A DNA stretch of 64,000 nt, taken from the NCBI GenBank assembly GCA_035762175.1, contig DASTPP010000031.1, positions 22,581 through 86,580 of the forward strand, in the 5' to 3' direction. This DNA is from DASTPP01 sp035762175 (lineage in GTDB: Bacteria > Myxococcota_A > Polyangia > Polyangiales > Polyangiaceae). A model generated the notes under the pieces. The model was given only the letters and a program-made list of their open reading frames with translations, was not told where the DNA came from and made no database searches. This document shows positions 52,315 to 62,200 of the stretch, piece by piece. Position 1 is the stretch's first letter; each line of letters begins with the position of its first letter. The position numbers and the translations under genes are program-made.

Positions 52315-52799
52315 TTACCCCACCACGAGGGTTCGTGAAGAGGCAGGCGGGTAGGGCCGGGCTAAGGTCGAGTTTCGCGATTTTGTCGCCATGGGGGCCA
52401 GCCATTGGGCGCCCGCCACCAGGTAGCCCTTGTCGACCCAGGTGCCCCCGCGGCCAACGTCGCTCTGGTAAAAGATCGCGACCCCGTCGGCCGGCGCCCA
52501 CCGAATGACGCGGCGCGCGGCCTCGACGAACCACGCGCGCCACGCGCCGAAGCCGAGCTTGGGCACCTCGGAGACGTCGGGCAGCGAGGTGATGACGCTG
52601 GTGCCCGCCCCGGTCGGGTTCGCTTCGAGCCAGGCCAAGGCTTCGGCGTGCACGACGTCTCGGCGCCCGAGCGCCGAGGCGGGGGGGTGACGCTCGCGCT
52701 CACCGCCGCGAGCTCGAGCACCCGCCCGGGCGCGTAGTCAATCTCGGGCGCACGCGGGTCGGAGACGGTCGGGCGCGCCGGGCGCGGGGGCCGAGACAA
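52315..52799 (-). pseudogene. Frameshifted and 3'-truncated conserved gene
   Basis: Two frames join into one protein. The first, from about 52799, reads TVSDPRAPEIDYAPGRVLELAAVSASVT. After a run of C residues (minus strand; G-run near 52680-52687 on plus) the sense continues in another frame as ASALGRRDVVHAEALAWLEANP, then TSVITSLPDVSEVPKLGFGAWRAWFVEAA and FYQSDVGRGGTWVDKGYLV. I recall this as a short family usually annotated as SAM-dependent methyltransferase. A one-base slip in the homopolymer explains the break. After WVDKGYLVAGA the similarity ends, whereas I expect more sequence, so the 3' end also seems lost. Confidence 0.65.
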
Positions 52800-52904
52800 G
52801 GGCCGAAGAGTTGCTTACTGTTCCGCCGGCCGCCGTACGCCGGCGGCGCCCGCGCGGCGATGCGCCGTCGCGACCCACGTCTCGAACCCCGTCAAGAGGC
52901 CCCC

Positions 52905-53612
52905 ATGCTTTGCCGTCTTTCCCCCAGCGTCACCTTCTGCCTTGCCCTGCTGCCGCTGACGGCCGCGCTCGCGGCTTGCGCGCCCTCGAACGCCGACCCC
53001 ATCCCGGCCGGCGAGCGCGTCGCGACGAGCGCCCGGCCCCTCGCCGCCGGGTTGCCGCTCGTCAGCCGCGCCGCCGCGGCCCTCGCCGGCTCGCCCGCGG
53101 TCGCGGCCGGGCGCGACGCGGGCACGAAGCCGGGCGACGAGCTCTTCGCCCTCGCGCGCGGGCGCTGGGTCGGGCACTGCGACATTCTCGTGCCCGGGCG
53201 CGACGAGCCGGTCGACACCATCGAGATGGAGCGCATCACCGAGTCGACCGACGACCCCAACGCCTTCAGCTGGACCATCGTCTACCGCGCGCCGGGCGTC
53301 GAGCAGGTGCGCCCCTACACCATGCGGGCCGACCCCGAGACCCCCGGGCGTTACCTTCTCGACGAGAACAACGGCATCGTGCTCACGAACTACCTGCTCG
53401 ACGGCGGCCTGCTCGTGAGCGAGTTCGAGGTGCAAGGCTTGCGGCTGACGACGCGCGAGGCGTTCCGCGGCCCCAAGTATGACTTCGAGATCGTCGTCTC
53501 GTCGACCTCGCCCGAGCTCAGCTCGGACGTCGGCGAGGGCTTGGTGGTCGACGCCTTCCGGGTCTTGAGCGTGCAGAAGTGCAGCCTGCAGCGCCAGGGC
53601 CTGCCGTACTGA
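52905..53612 (+). CDS. Lipoprotein of unknown function (CpcT/CpeT-like layout)
   Basis: 235 residues from the ATG at 52905, with AGAGG 5 bases upstream. The signal ends at ALAAC (Cys25). After an Ala-rich tether of about 60 residues comes a beta-rich domain: FALARGRWVGHCDILVPG, then TIEMERI, WTIVYRAPG, RPYTMRADPETPGRYLLDENNG, SEFEVQG and YDFEIVVSS. This resembles a calycin-like small barrel (GxW near the first strand). No firm family or operon partner; probably a surface or periplasmic binding protein. Confidence 0.75.
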   Translation: MLCRLSPSVTFCLALLPLTAALAACAPSNADPIPAGERVATSARPLAAGLPLVSRAAAALAGSPAVAAGRDAGTKPGDELFALARGRWVGHCDILVPGRDEPVDTIEMERITESTDDPNAFSWTIVYRAPGVEQVRPYTMRADPETPGRYLLDENNGIVLTNYLLDGGLLVSEFEVQGLRLTTREAFRGPKYDFEIVVSSTSPELSSDVGEGLVVDAFRVLSVQKCSLQRQGLPY

Positions 53613-53819
53613 GCGCCGCTCCGGGGCCCGCCGGGCCGGCGGCGTGCGCCCGCCGGCCTCCGGCCCCGCCGAACGGAAGCTCACCGCGAGCCCGGCGCCG
53701 CCCGTGGCGTCGCGCTGCGCCGCCGGCCGCTGGGCGAGCGGCTCGCCGCCGTTGTCGCCGACGCGCAACTGGCCCGTCGCCGCGCGCCCGCCGGCCGCGA
53801 CGTCAGCGCCGCCTCGACA

Positions 53820-53990
53820 CGCGTCGACCTCGTGCCCCCGAAAGCCCACCACGTTGCGGCCGAACAGGTCGACCAGCCGCCAGCGCTGCACCGCGCGCGG
53901 CTCGACCCCGAGCACCTCGCACGCCCGCCCGAGCCGCGCCCCGGCCCCCTCGGCCTCGTCGAGCAGCCCGAGGAGCATGACTCGCTCGGC
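53820..53990 (-). pseudogene. Remnant of an IS3-type transposase (OrfB fragment)
   Basis: A minus-strand frame reads LLDEAEGAGARLGRACEVLG followed by VEPRAVQRWR, the N-terminal helix-turn-helix of IS3-family OrfB proteins. It is followed directly by LVDLFGRNVVGF, a piece of the integrase core that normally lies far downstream. The middle is therefore deleted and no catalytic triad or terminal repeats remain. It marks an old insertion just before the 44-bp repeat array. Confidence 0.6.
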
Positions 53991-54029
53991 TCCGACCTGT
54001 CGTCGCCCTCAGGGTCCCCTGCGGGGGGG

Positions 54030-54420
54030 GCGTAACCCGTCGGTTCCAGAGGGGGGAGGGTACCCTGGGTGCGCCTTAACGAATCGGTTCCAGAAGGGGG
54101 AGGGTACCCTGGGGGGGCCGTAACCGACCGGTTCCAGAAGGGGGAGGGGGCCCTGGGGGGGCTGTAACCGACCGGTTACAAAAGAGGGAGGGGGCCCTGG
54201 GGGGGGCGTAACCGACCGGTTACAACAGGGGGAGGGGGCCCTGGGGGTGTCTTAACGAATCGGTTCCAGAAGGGGGAGGGTACCCTGGGGGGGGCGTAAC
54301 TGACCGGTTACGGAGAGGGGAGGGTATCCTGGGGAGGTACGAACCGATGGGTTCCAGAAGGGTGAGGGGGGCTGTGAGCAAGTAACCTTCGACGTATGCA
54401 GAGGGGGGAGGGGGCGAAGG
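54030..54420. repeat. 44-bp tandem repeat array, nine copies
   Basis: Copies start (at TAAC or its variant) at 54033, 54077, 54121, 54165, 54209, 54253, 54297, 54341 and about 54383; the first eight are spaced exactly 44 bp. Each unit has a dyad, best seen as GTAACC-GACC-GGTTAC in copies 4 and 5, then a G-rich segment with the palindrome AGGGTACCCT in several copies, then a run of five to eight G. Variants alternate between GACCGGTTAC and GAATCGGTTCC. The array ends just before the start of the DUF6304-like gene at 54434. Confidence 0.9.
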
Positions 54421-54433
54421 CAGGCCCAACGTC

Positions 54434-55093
54434 ATGAACGAGAGAAGCTACCCCGCGCTGTACCAAGACGATCAGGGGGTCGAGGCCGTCACGCTGCGCA
54501 ACGACGGCAAGGCCCTCCGGGTGACCGTGCGGGGCGTCGAGTTTCGGGGCGTCGACTTCGACGCGCTCGAGCCGGTCGCCGGGGTCGAGGCCGCCGAGCG
54601 GGCCGGCTTTTGCTTGAGCCAGGGCGCGCTGTGCGCCTGCGAGCTCGAGTTCACCATGACGCTGCCGGTCGAGACGCCGGGCGCGACGCGGGTCTGCGAG
54701 CTGCGGGTGGCGCTGACGTTCGGGCGGCCCGCGTCCGACGGCGCGCTCGAGCGCGAAGAGCTCTTGCTCGAGCTGCGCTTCGAGGGGCGCAAGCTGCGCT
54801 CGTCGGGCAAAGACGGCTGGTTCGAAGACGCGCTGCTCGGGCTGCAGCGGCAGCTGCCCGAGGGGGCGTACCTGCGGGCCTGCATCGGGTGCGCGTATTC
54901 GGACTACAACCCGGCCGGGCACGGCCTCTTCGGGGGCCTCGCCTGCTTTCGCGACAACAAGGCGGCGTACCGCGCCGTGCGAGACAAGCGAAGCCTCTTC
55001 GCCATCTGGGACACGATGACCGAATACGTGCAAGAGACGCACCTCTGCCCCGAGTTCGAGCGGCGAACGCCGGGCGCCGGGTACCGTGGCTAG
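54434..55093 (+). CDS. DUF6304-like conserved protein
   Basis: 219 residues. The C-terminal third has a striking conserved block: ACIGCAYSDYNPAGHGLFGG, then LACFRDNKAAYRAVRDK, then VQETHLCPEFERRTPGAGYRG. I recall this as DUF6304, found in actinomycetes and myxobacteria. The N-terminal two thirds are strands with alternating acidic residues (LELRFEGRKLRSSGKDGWFED). Cysteines in CIGC and LCPEF could bind metal. The gene begins within 20 bases of a nine-copy repeat array that must cover its promoter. No enzymatic role is known to me. Confidence 0.82.
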   Translation: MNERSYPALYQDDQGVEAVTLRNDGKALRVTVRGVEFRGVDFDALEPVAGVEAAERAGFCLSQGALCACELEFTMTLPVETPGATRVCELRVALTFGRPASDGALEREELLLELRFEGRKLRSSGKDGWFEDALLGLQRQLPEGAYLRACIGCAYSDYNPAGHGLFGGLACFRDNKAAYRAVRDKRSLFAIWDTMTEYVQETHLCPEFERRTPGAGYRG

Positions 55094-55134
55094 CCGCCTT
55101 TCGCTGCGCTTCGAGCGCCCGGCGCTGGGGTCCC

Positions 55135-55407
55135 GTGGCTAGCCGCCCTCCGCCGCGCGACGGCCACGCCGAGCTCGGCCCGACTCTCGCCGCGCTGCTC
55201 GACCCCGAGCCCGGGCGGCGGGCTGAAGCGCTCGGGCGCTTGAAGTCGCTCTACGTTCGCTGCGACGAGGGCTCTTGCTCGACCAACCCCGAGATCGCGG
55301 CGGCGGCCCTACCGTACGCGCTGCGAGCGCTCACCTCGGCGGACGCCGGCGTTCGCGTCACGGGGGCCGACGCGCTCGGGCTCCTGGCGTTCAACTCGAA
55401 AAACTAG
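55135..55407 (+). CDS. Small HEAT-repeat-like protein
   Basis: 90 residues from the GTG at 55135. LGPTLAALLDPEPGRRAEALGRLKSLYVRC and ALPYALRALTSADAGVRVTGADALGLLAF (each in pieces) look like two or three HEAT-type helical pairs. Such proteins often act as small partner or immunity-like proteins. The start lies in a 15-bp sequence repeated 49 bp earlier, where the same bases form the end of the preceding gene. It lies 41 bp downstream of that gene and probably shares its transcript. The start is not certain. Confidence 0.6.
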   Translation: MASRPPPRDGHAELGPTLAALLDPEPGRRAEALGRLKSLYVRCDEGSCSTNPEIAAAALPYALRALTSADAGVRVTGADALGLLAFNSKN

Positions 55408-55465
55408 CAAAATAAATTTGCTTTGTGAAAGACAAGGCGGCCCCCGTTGAATTACCCTAGGTAAG

Positions 55466-58237
<2,772 letters not shown>

Positions 58238-58250
58238 CGGCGGGCCCGGC

Positions 58251-58574
58251 TCAGGGCGCGGCGAGCGGCGGGCGGGCGGCGCGCTCGGCGGCGGGGGCGC
58301 GGAGCGCGCCGGGCGAGGCTTGCGCCGGGGCGTGCTGGCCGGCCGCGGCCGTCGCGCCCGGCGTCGTACACGAGAGGGGGGCGGCGCTCGGGGAGGCGAG
58401 CCACGCGAAGAAGAACGACGCCGCGTTGAGGGCGAGCAGCCAGGGGAGGGCCCGGCTCGGAGGGGCCGCCGGCTCGGGAGCGTTCGAGCGCGTCGGGGTG
58501 CGACACGGAGCCGCCCGGCGCTCTTCGAGGATCGCGTCGGCCATCGCATCGAGTTCGCGGTCGAGGTCGGTCAT
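58251..58574 (-). CDS. Small single-span membrane protein of unknown function
   Basis: 107 residues from the ATG at 58574. An acidic start (MTDLDRELDAMADAILEERR) is followed by a Pro/Ser linker, one hydrophobic helix (ALPWLLALNAASFFFAWLA) and an Ala/Pro-rich tail. The organisation resembles small membrane anti-sigma or adaptor proteins, but no motif supports a function. It is convergent with the kinase gene, 13 bp apart. Confidence 0.6.
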   Translation of the reverse strand: MTDLDRELDAMADAILEERRAAPCRTPTRSNAPEPAAPPSRALPWLLALNAASFFFAWLASPSAAPLSCTTPGATAAAGQHAPAQASPGALRAPAAERAARPPLAAP

Positions 58575-58723
58575 GCCCCATTGGGGTAGCAAAAAGGGGT
58601 CAAATCGCCAGGCGGCTCGAGCGGCGCCGAGGGCCGCGGCGGCCTCGGCGGGCCCCGGGCGCCCCGCGGGGGCGAAGGCCTCGCTTTGCCGAGCGGGCGC
58701 GGCCCACTACCCTCGGGGGCGCC

Positions 58724-59209
58724 ATGCTCATCCGGGACGCGACGGCCGCCGACTGGCCCGCCATCTGGCCCTTCTTCCGGCGCATCGTGGCCGCCGGCGA
58801 GACCTACGCCTGGGACCGCGACCTGAGCGAAGCGCAAGGGCGCGCGCTCTGGTTTCCGTCGCCGGGCCGCACCGTGGTGGCGGTCGACGGCGAGGGCGCC
58901 GTCGTCGGCTCGGCCGAGCTGCGCCCCAACTTCGGCGGCCCCGGCGCCCACGTCGCCAACGCGGGCTTCATGGTCGACCCCGACCGCGCGGGGCGCGGCG
59001 TCGGGCGGGCGCTCGGCGAGCACCTGCTCGAGCGGGCGCGCGCCGACGGCTACCGGGCGATGCAGTTCAACGCCGTCGTCGAGACCAACGCTCGTGCCGT
59101 CGCGCTCTGGCGCTCGCTCGGCTTTACGATCTTGGCGACCGTGCCCGAGGCATTTCTCCACCCGAGCCGGGGCTACGTGGGGCTGCACATCATGCACCGG
59201 CGCCTCTGA
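58724..59209 (+). CDS. GNAT-family N-acetyltransferase
   Basis: 161 residues. It starts MLIRDATAADWPAIWPFFRRIVAAGETYAW in two halves, a common GNAT opening; the acetyl-CoA loop is DPDRAGRGVGRALGEHLL, and NARAVALWRSLGF with the ending HPSRGYVGLHIMHRRL complete the fold. Close to uncharacterised GNATs often labelled L-amino acid or phosphinothricin acetyltransferases. The next gene (LysR) starts 46 bp downstream on the same strand. The substrate is unknown. Confidence 0.92.
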   Translation: MLIRDATAADWPAIWPFFRRIVAAGETYAWDRDLSEAQGRALWFPSPGRTVVAVDGEGAVVGSAELRPNFGGPGAHVANAGFMVDPDRAGRGVGRALGEHLLERARADGYRAMQFNAVVETNARAVALWRSLGFTILATVPEAFLHPSRGYVGLHIMHRRL

Positions 59210-59255
59210 CGCGGGCCCGCGGCGCGCGGGGGCGCGCTTGGGGTACCGTGCGGCG

Positions 59256-60167
59256 ATGGAGCCCCGCCGCGCCGGCAACCTCGATCTGAACCTGCTCGTC
59301 ACGCTCGACGCCGTGCTCGCCGAGCGCAGCACCCGCCGGGCGGCCGCCCGCCTGAAGGTCACGCAGCCGGCGGTCAGCCACGCGCTGCGGCGGCTGCGCG
59401 AGACGCTCGGCGATCCGCTGCTCATCCCGACCGCGGGGGGCATGGTGCCGACGCCGCGCGCCGAGCGCCTGGCGGGCACGCTGCGCCGCTGCCTCGCCGA
59501 GCTCGAGGGGGCGCTCGACGAGGGCGACGCGTTCGACCCGGCGACGGCCCGGCGCTCGTTCGTGCTCTCGGCGCCCGACGCGACGGGGGCCCTGCTCTTG
59601 CCTTCGCTGATGCGGCAGCTCGCCCGGGCCGCGCCGGGCGTCGACGTCGTCGTCCGGCCCCCGCAGGCGGGGCTCTTCGAGCGCCTCGCGTCGGGCGAGA
59701 TCGATCTGGCGCTCGGGGTCTTCGACGCGAGTCCGGCGCCCTTCCGGCGCAAGACGCTCTACCGGCAGCGCTACGCCTGCCTCGTGCGCGCCGGCCACCC
59801 GCGCGCGCCCGCCACGTTCGGCCTCGACGACTACCTCGCCCTCGACCACGTCAGCGTCGCCCCCCAGGGCGCGGCCGGCAGCCCCGTCGACGACGCGCTC
59901 GCCAAGCTCGGCCGCCGGCGGCGCGTCGCGCTCGTCGTGCCGCACTTTCTGGTGGCGCCCCTGGTGGTGGCCGAGACCGACCTGGCCTTGCTCGCGCCCG
60001 AGGGCATCGGCCGCCGCTTCGGCGACCTGCTCGGCTTGCGTCTCGTCGAGCCCCCGCTCGAGCTGGGCGGCTTTCCCGTTTCGCAGCTCTGGCACGAGCG
60101 CACCCAGGCCGACCCGGCCCACACCTGGCTGCGCGAGACGCTGGTCGCTCTGAGTAAGTCTTTGTGA
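59256..60167 (+). CDS. LysR-family transcriptional regulator
   Basis: 303 residues, normal length, from the ATG at 59256. The winged helix-turn-helix is at 10-70: LNLLVTLDAVLAERSTRRAA, then LKVTQPAVSHALRRLRETLGDPLL. The effector domain (95-303) has FVLSAPDATGALLLPSL and, before the end, VSQLWHERTQADPAHTWLR, the pattern of the NodD/LinR-type LysR group that senses aromatic compounds. The target is unknown; the GNAT upstream and the metabolic genes downstream are candidates. Confidence 0.93.
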   Translation: MEPRRAGNLDLNLLVTLDAVLAERSTRRAAARLKVTQPAVSHALRRLRETLGDPLLIPTAGGMVPTPRAERLAGTLRRCLAELEGALDEGDAFDPATARRSFVLSAPDATGALLLPSLMRQLARAAPGVDVVVRPPQAGLFERLASGEIDLALGVFDASPAPFRRKTLYRQRYACLVRAGHPRAPATFGLDDYLALDHVSVAPQGAAGSPVDDALAKLGRRRRVALVVPHFLVAPLVVAETDLALLAPEGIGRRFGDLLGLRLVEPPLELGGFPVSQLWHERTQADPAHTWLRETLVALSKSL

Positions 60168-60197
60168 GGTTGGTGTTGTTTGGGCACTTTGCCGACC

Positions 60198-60214
60198 CCC
60201 CTGTCTGGCAGGGG
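60198..60214 (+). terminator. Small GC hairpin after the LysR gene
   Basis: CCCCTG-TCTGG-CAGGGG forms a six-pair stem 31 bases after the LysR stop. No T-run follows, so it is only a possible terminator. Confidence 0.3.
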
Positions 60215-60235
60215 TAAGAGCGGGGGGTAGGCCCA

Positions 60236-60356
60236 CCGAGAGCGGGTCTCGGGTGGGTGGCGACTGCCTTCTGGCACCTCAACCTCGCCCGGTCGGGCTC
60301 AAACCGCGGGGGCCCCGCCTCCAAGCAGTCGCCACCCACCCGAGACCCGCTCTCGG
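60236..60356. repeat. Perfect 32-bp inverted repeat with 57-bp spacer
   Basis: The arms 60236-60267 (starting CCGAGAGCGGGTCTCGGG) and 60325-60356 are exact reverse complements over 32 bases. The spacer contains a smaller GC dyad near 60304-60318. The intergenic location between two plus-strand genes suits a MITE-like element or a large transcript hairpin. No obvious target duplication was identified. Confidence 0.85.
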
Positions 60357-60687
60357 CGGGGCGGCGGGCCGATACCCACAATCATAAAGCCTTCCGCAGG
60401 GGCTTCGGAGGCCGTGATTTGCCGATAGACATTCGTCGCGTCTTTTCTACTATGGCACCATGGGCCTTTGCGCTTTGGCTACACGCGACGTGCTCGGCGG
60501 CTTGCGGCCGAGGTCGAGGGGGCCTGGCGCGAGGTGCGAGGGTGCACGCCGTGGCGGCAGGGGCGGGGGCCGCGGCGGCGTCGTGGGACGTGGGCGCCGA
60601 AGGTTCCGGCCGGTGGGGCTACCGCTCCTCGGGGGGGCATGCGTGGCAGCCGTGGCGGGCGGTGGCGACAGGTAAGCGAGGGCGCAC

Positions 60688-61305
60688 GTGAGAGTCGAAG
60701 TCATTGCGAAGACGCTGCGTTTTCCCGAGAAGTGCCCGTGCTGCGGGGGCCGTGCCGACATCGAGCACCCCTTCTTCGCGACCCGCGTGACGGGCGGCCG
60801 GCTGCGCACCAAGTCCTGGCCTTTCCCGTATTGCTCGGCCTGCACCGAGCACGCGCGGCTCTGGCCCCAGCCGCTCGGCTCGGGCGGCCGGCTCGCGGTC
60901 GTGCTGACCCTCGGCCTCTGGTGGCTCGTCACGTACCTTCTGCGCGAGTCGGCCAAGAAGGCCGCGCGGGCGCGCTGCACCGAGTCGTGCGCGTGCGGGG
61001 CCTTCGCCGTGCGCTTCAAGGGCTGGAAGGGCGCGCGGCAGATCTTCGATATCACGTCCGAGGCGTACGCCGTCGCGTTCGCGCTCGCGAACATCCGGGG
61101 GCTGACCAACATCTCGCCCGAGCTGCGGGCGGCCCTCTCGCGGGAGAAGAAAGAGCGTGAGCGGGCCTTTGCCGCCCAACAAGAAGAGAAAGAGCGCCAC
61201 GCCCTGCAGTCGGGCCGCGAGCGGATCCGGCGCGAGTCCGATGAGCGCAACGCGGTGACCGAGCGGCGTATCCGGGCCGGCGCGCGCCTGCGCAAGATGG
61301 GCTGA
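60688..61305 (+). CDS. Zinc-ribbon membrane protein with basic coiled-coil tail
   Basis: 205 residues from the GTG at 60688. Cys pairs CPCCGG (16-20) and YCSAC (47-52) suggest a zinc ribbon, and CTESCACG after the membrane span adds three more Cys. One hydrophobic helix (LAVVLTLGLWWLVTYLL) lies near 70-86. The last 60 residues (SREKKERERAFAAQQEEKERHAL onward) form a highly charged coiled coil. This layout is common among uncharacterised bacterial proteins. No partner is evident; the upstream 320 bp hold no gene. Confidence 0.75.
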   Translation: MRVEVIAKTLRFPEKCPCCGGRADIEHPFFATRVTGGRLRTKSWPFPYCSACTEHARLWPQPLGSGGRLAVVLTLGLWWLVTYLLRESAKKAARARCTESCACGAFAVRFKGWKGARQIFDITSEAYAVAFALANIRGLTNISPELRAALSREKKERERAFAAQQEEKERHALQSGRERIRRESDERNAVTERRIRAGARLRKMG

Positions 61306-61490
61306 GCGGGGGCGGGCCCGCCGGGGGCCCGGCCCGGGGGCGGCGGCGCGGCCCTCGGGCGGGGCGGGCGCGGGGCCGCCCGAATCGGCTGGTCGCTGGG
61401 CGAGCGCGCCACCCGGCGGGCGGGGACGGGCGCGAGGCCGCCCTTTCGGGCGGGTAGACCGACCCGCGGCCTCGTGCGATAGGCCGGGGC

Positions 61491-62138
61491 ATGAAGAAGG
61501 TTGCGGTCCTCGGGTCGGGTCAGGTCGGCGAGGTACTCGCCGACGGGTTCTTGAAGCACGGCTTCGCCGTCAGGCGCGGCTCGCGCGAGCCGTCGAAGCT
61601 CGCCGACTGGCGGGCGAAGGCGGGCGCGAACGCCTCGACCGGCACCTTCGACGAGGCGGCCGCGTGGGCCGAGGTCGTGGTGCTCGCGGTCAAGGGCACC
61701 GCGGCCGAGTCGGCGGTGGGCCTCGCGGGCGCGAAGAACCTCGCGGGCAAGCCCGTGCTCGATGCGACCAACCCCATCGCCGACGCGCCCCCCGAAGACG
61801 GGGTGCTCAAGTTCTTCACCGGCCCGAACGAGTCGCTGATGGAGCGACTGCAGGCGCTCGCCCCCGAGGCGCGCTTCGTGAAGGCCTGGTCGTGCGTGGG
61901 CAACGCCTTCATGGTCGACCCCGACTTCGGCGGCCAGAAGCCGACCATGTTCATCTGCGGCAACGACGAGGGGGCGAAGGCCGAGGCGATCGCGATCCTC
62001 GAGCGGTTCGGCTGGGAGACGTCCGACATGGGCCGGGCCGCGGCGGCGCGCGCCATCGAGCCGCTCTGCATGCTCTGGTGCATCCCCGGGCTGAGGGGTG
62101 GCCGCTGGACGCACGCGTTCAAGCTGCTGACGAAGTGA
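61491..62138 (+). CDS. NADPH-dependent F420 reductase-like NAD(P)-binding protein
   Basis: 215 residues, about the family length. The Rossmann start is KKVAVLGSGQVGEVLADGFLKHG with GSGQVG as the nucleotide loop, followed by RRGSREPSKL (basic residues suit NADP). VVLAVKGTAAESAV, LDATNPIAD and FVKAWSCVGNAFMVDP match the F420-dependent NADP oxidoreductase family (NADP_F420 domain). Many members in organisms without F420 act as simple NADPH reductases. It lies 62 bp before the acyl-CoA synthetase gene on the same strand. Confidence 0.9.
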   Translation: MKKVAVLGSGQVGEVLADGFLKHGFAVRRGSREPSKLADWRAKAGANASTGTFDEAAAWAEVVVLAVKGTAAESAVGLAGAKNLAGKPVLDATNPIADAPPEDGVLKFFTGPNESLMERLQALAPEARFVKAWSCVGNAFMVDPDFGGQKPTMFICGNDEGAKAEAIAILERFGWETSDMGRAAAARAIEPLCMLWCIPGLRGGRWTHAFKLLTK

Positions 62139-62200
62139 GCGGCCGGCCGGGGGGCGACGAAAAGCTGCGGGGGGCGGGGGGCGTGGCGTAGACTGGGGCC

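Noticed and set aside
53644..54123. Plus-strand frame running into the 44-bp array
   Set aside because: Ser/Pro/Arg-rich composition and reliance on the repeats for its end; no similarity noticed.
54030..54420. CRISPR array
   Set aside because: The repeats are contiguous with no unique spacers and no cas genes are near.
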